Origin: Synechococcales cyanobacterium 340R_concoct_173_sub
Lineage (GTDB): Bacteria > Cyanobacteriota > Cyanobacteriia > Leptolyngbyales > Leptolyngbyaceae
Assembly (NCBI GenBank): GCA_025354065.1
Contig: JANXNM010000879.1
Coordinates: forward strand, 1-6,606
DNA length: 6,606 nucleotides
Reading direction: 5' to 3'
Shown here: positions 6,490 through 6,606 of the stretch, in pieces
Position numbering within the stretch: position 1 is the first letter of the stretch
How the letters are laid out: every line of letters starts with the position of its first letter
The notes under the pieces: generated by a model
Seen by the model: only the letters and a program-made list of their open reading frames with translations
What the model was told of the DNA's origin: nothing
Databases searched by the model: none
Position numbers and translations under genes: made by a program

Positions 6490-6503
6490 TTACCTCGAGG
6501 TAA
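6490..6503. repeat. 14-base perfect palindrome, possible operator
   Basis: TTACCTCGAGGTAA reads the same on both strands and lies eight bases before the terminator stem. Perfect palindromes of this size are typical of dimeric repressor sites, but no promoter around it is convincing. Confidence 0.3.
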
Positions 6504-6511
6504 CATTCTCA

Positions 6512-6554
6512 AAACAAAACCCCGATCGAGCTAAAGACGATCGGGGTTTTGTTT
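6512..6554. terminator. Strong, probably bidirectional intrinsic terminator
   Basis: A 17-base perfect inverted repeat pairs 6512-6528 (AAACAAAACCCCGATCG) with 6538-6554 around the nine-base loop AGCTAAAGA. The GC-rich core CCCCGATCG is flanked on the plus strand by TTTTGTTT and on the minus strand by TTTTGTTTT, so it can act from both directions. It closes the rightward block and would also end a leftward gene entering from the right edge. Confidence 0.88.
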
Positions 6555-6606
6555 ATTGTGCCCTTGAATGAGGGTCACTCAAAGAGAAGTGCTTCGGTTT
6601 TGATTC
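6553..6606 (-). CDS. Possible C-terminal tail of a leftward gene entering from the right edge
   Basis: Two minus-strand frames are open from the right edge. One reads IKTEALLFE and stops with TGA at 6577-6575. The other reads ESKPKHFSLSDPHSRAQ and stops with TAA at 6555-6553, inside the terminator arm. The shorter one looks more like an ordinary protein end. The bidirectional terminator immediately to the left supports a convergent gene here, but fewer than 18 codons are visible, so the frame cannot be decided. Confidence 0.25.
   Translation of the reverse strand, partial: ESKPKHFSLSDPHSRAQ

Larger units (their letters stand above)
6292..6511. other. Non-coding stretch between the rightward block and its terminator
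   Basis: About 220 bases hold no convincing gene. The minus strand is open over much of it from a TTG near 6512 and the plus strand has a 16-codon frame at about 6406, but neither has a ribosome binding site or protein-like composition. The region holds the bulged stem-loop at 6321-6357 and a weak hairpin followed by five T (6400-6433). It also holds a segment complementary to the terminator (6371-6384) and a 14-base palindrome (6490-6503). Confidence 0.5.

Noticed and set aside
6315..6512. Minus-strand open frame of 65 codons over the non-coding right end
   Set aside because: It starts with TTG at the edge of the terminator, has no ribosome binding site, and overlaps several RNA hairpins.

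Overview
The window looks like part of an accessory element (prophage-like region, plasmid or genomic island), probably from a cyanobacterium. The host guess rests on the hexamer CGATCG, the core of the cyanobacterial HIP1 repeat. I count nine copies in 6.6 kb, against one to two expected if G+C is about 45 percent. The full GCGATCGC octamer was not seen. No hallmark gene that would settle the matter (integrase, terminase, portal, replication initiator, relaxase, rRNA or tRNA) is visible.

The layout is two divergent gene blocks that start back to back around 2750-2783. The leftward block, read from 2752 down to the left edge, holds four genes: a 484-residue protein, a 201-residue protein, an 89-residue acidic protein, and the start of a fourth protein that runs off the window. 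The fourth gene begins at a GTG with the best Shine-Dalgarno sequence in the window. The rightward block, from 2781 to 6291, also holds four genes: a 280-residue beta-rich protein, a 109-residue protein, a 685-residue modular protein with a Gly/Asn/Ser/Pro linker and a possible coiled coil, and a 64-residue protein. The last three are tightly packed, with a 2-nt gap and then a 4-nt ATGA overlap. A plausible promoter sits in the one sizeable gap of this block.

None of the eight proteins could be tied to a known family by eye. Thr/Asn-rich beta proteins, a mid-size alpha/beta protein with amphipathic helices, a long modular protein with a flexible linker, and several small partners are the kind of mixture found in phage structural or tail modules. 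That reading is inference and is not shown by any motif. With no enzyme signature on either strand, the block is best treated as an undescribed multi-gene cassette.

The right end, 6292-6606, is non-coding except possibly for the tail of a leftward gene entering from the right edge. It holds a 13-bp bulged stem-loop, a 14-nt perfect palindrome, and a strong terminator that looks usable from both sides. A segment at 6371-6384 is perfectly complementary over 14 nt to the left arm and loop of that terminator, which suggests a possible alternative (antiterminator-like) fold.
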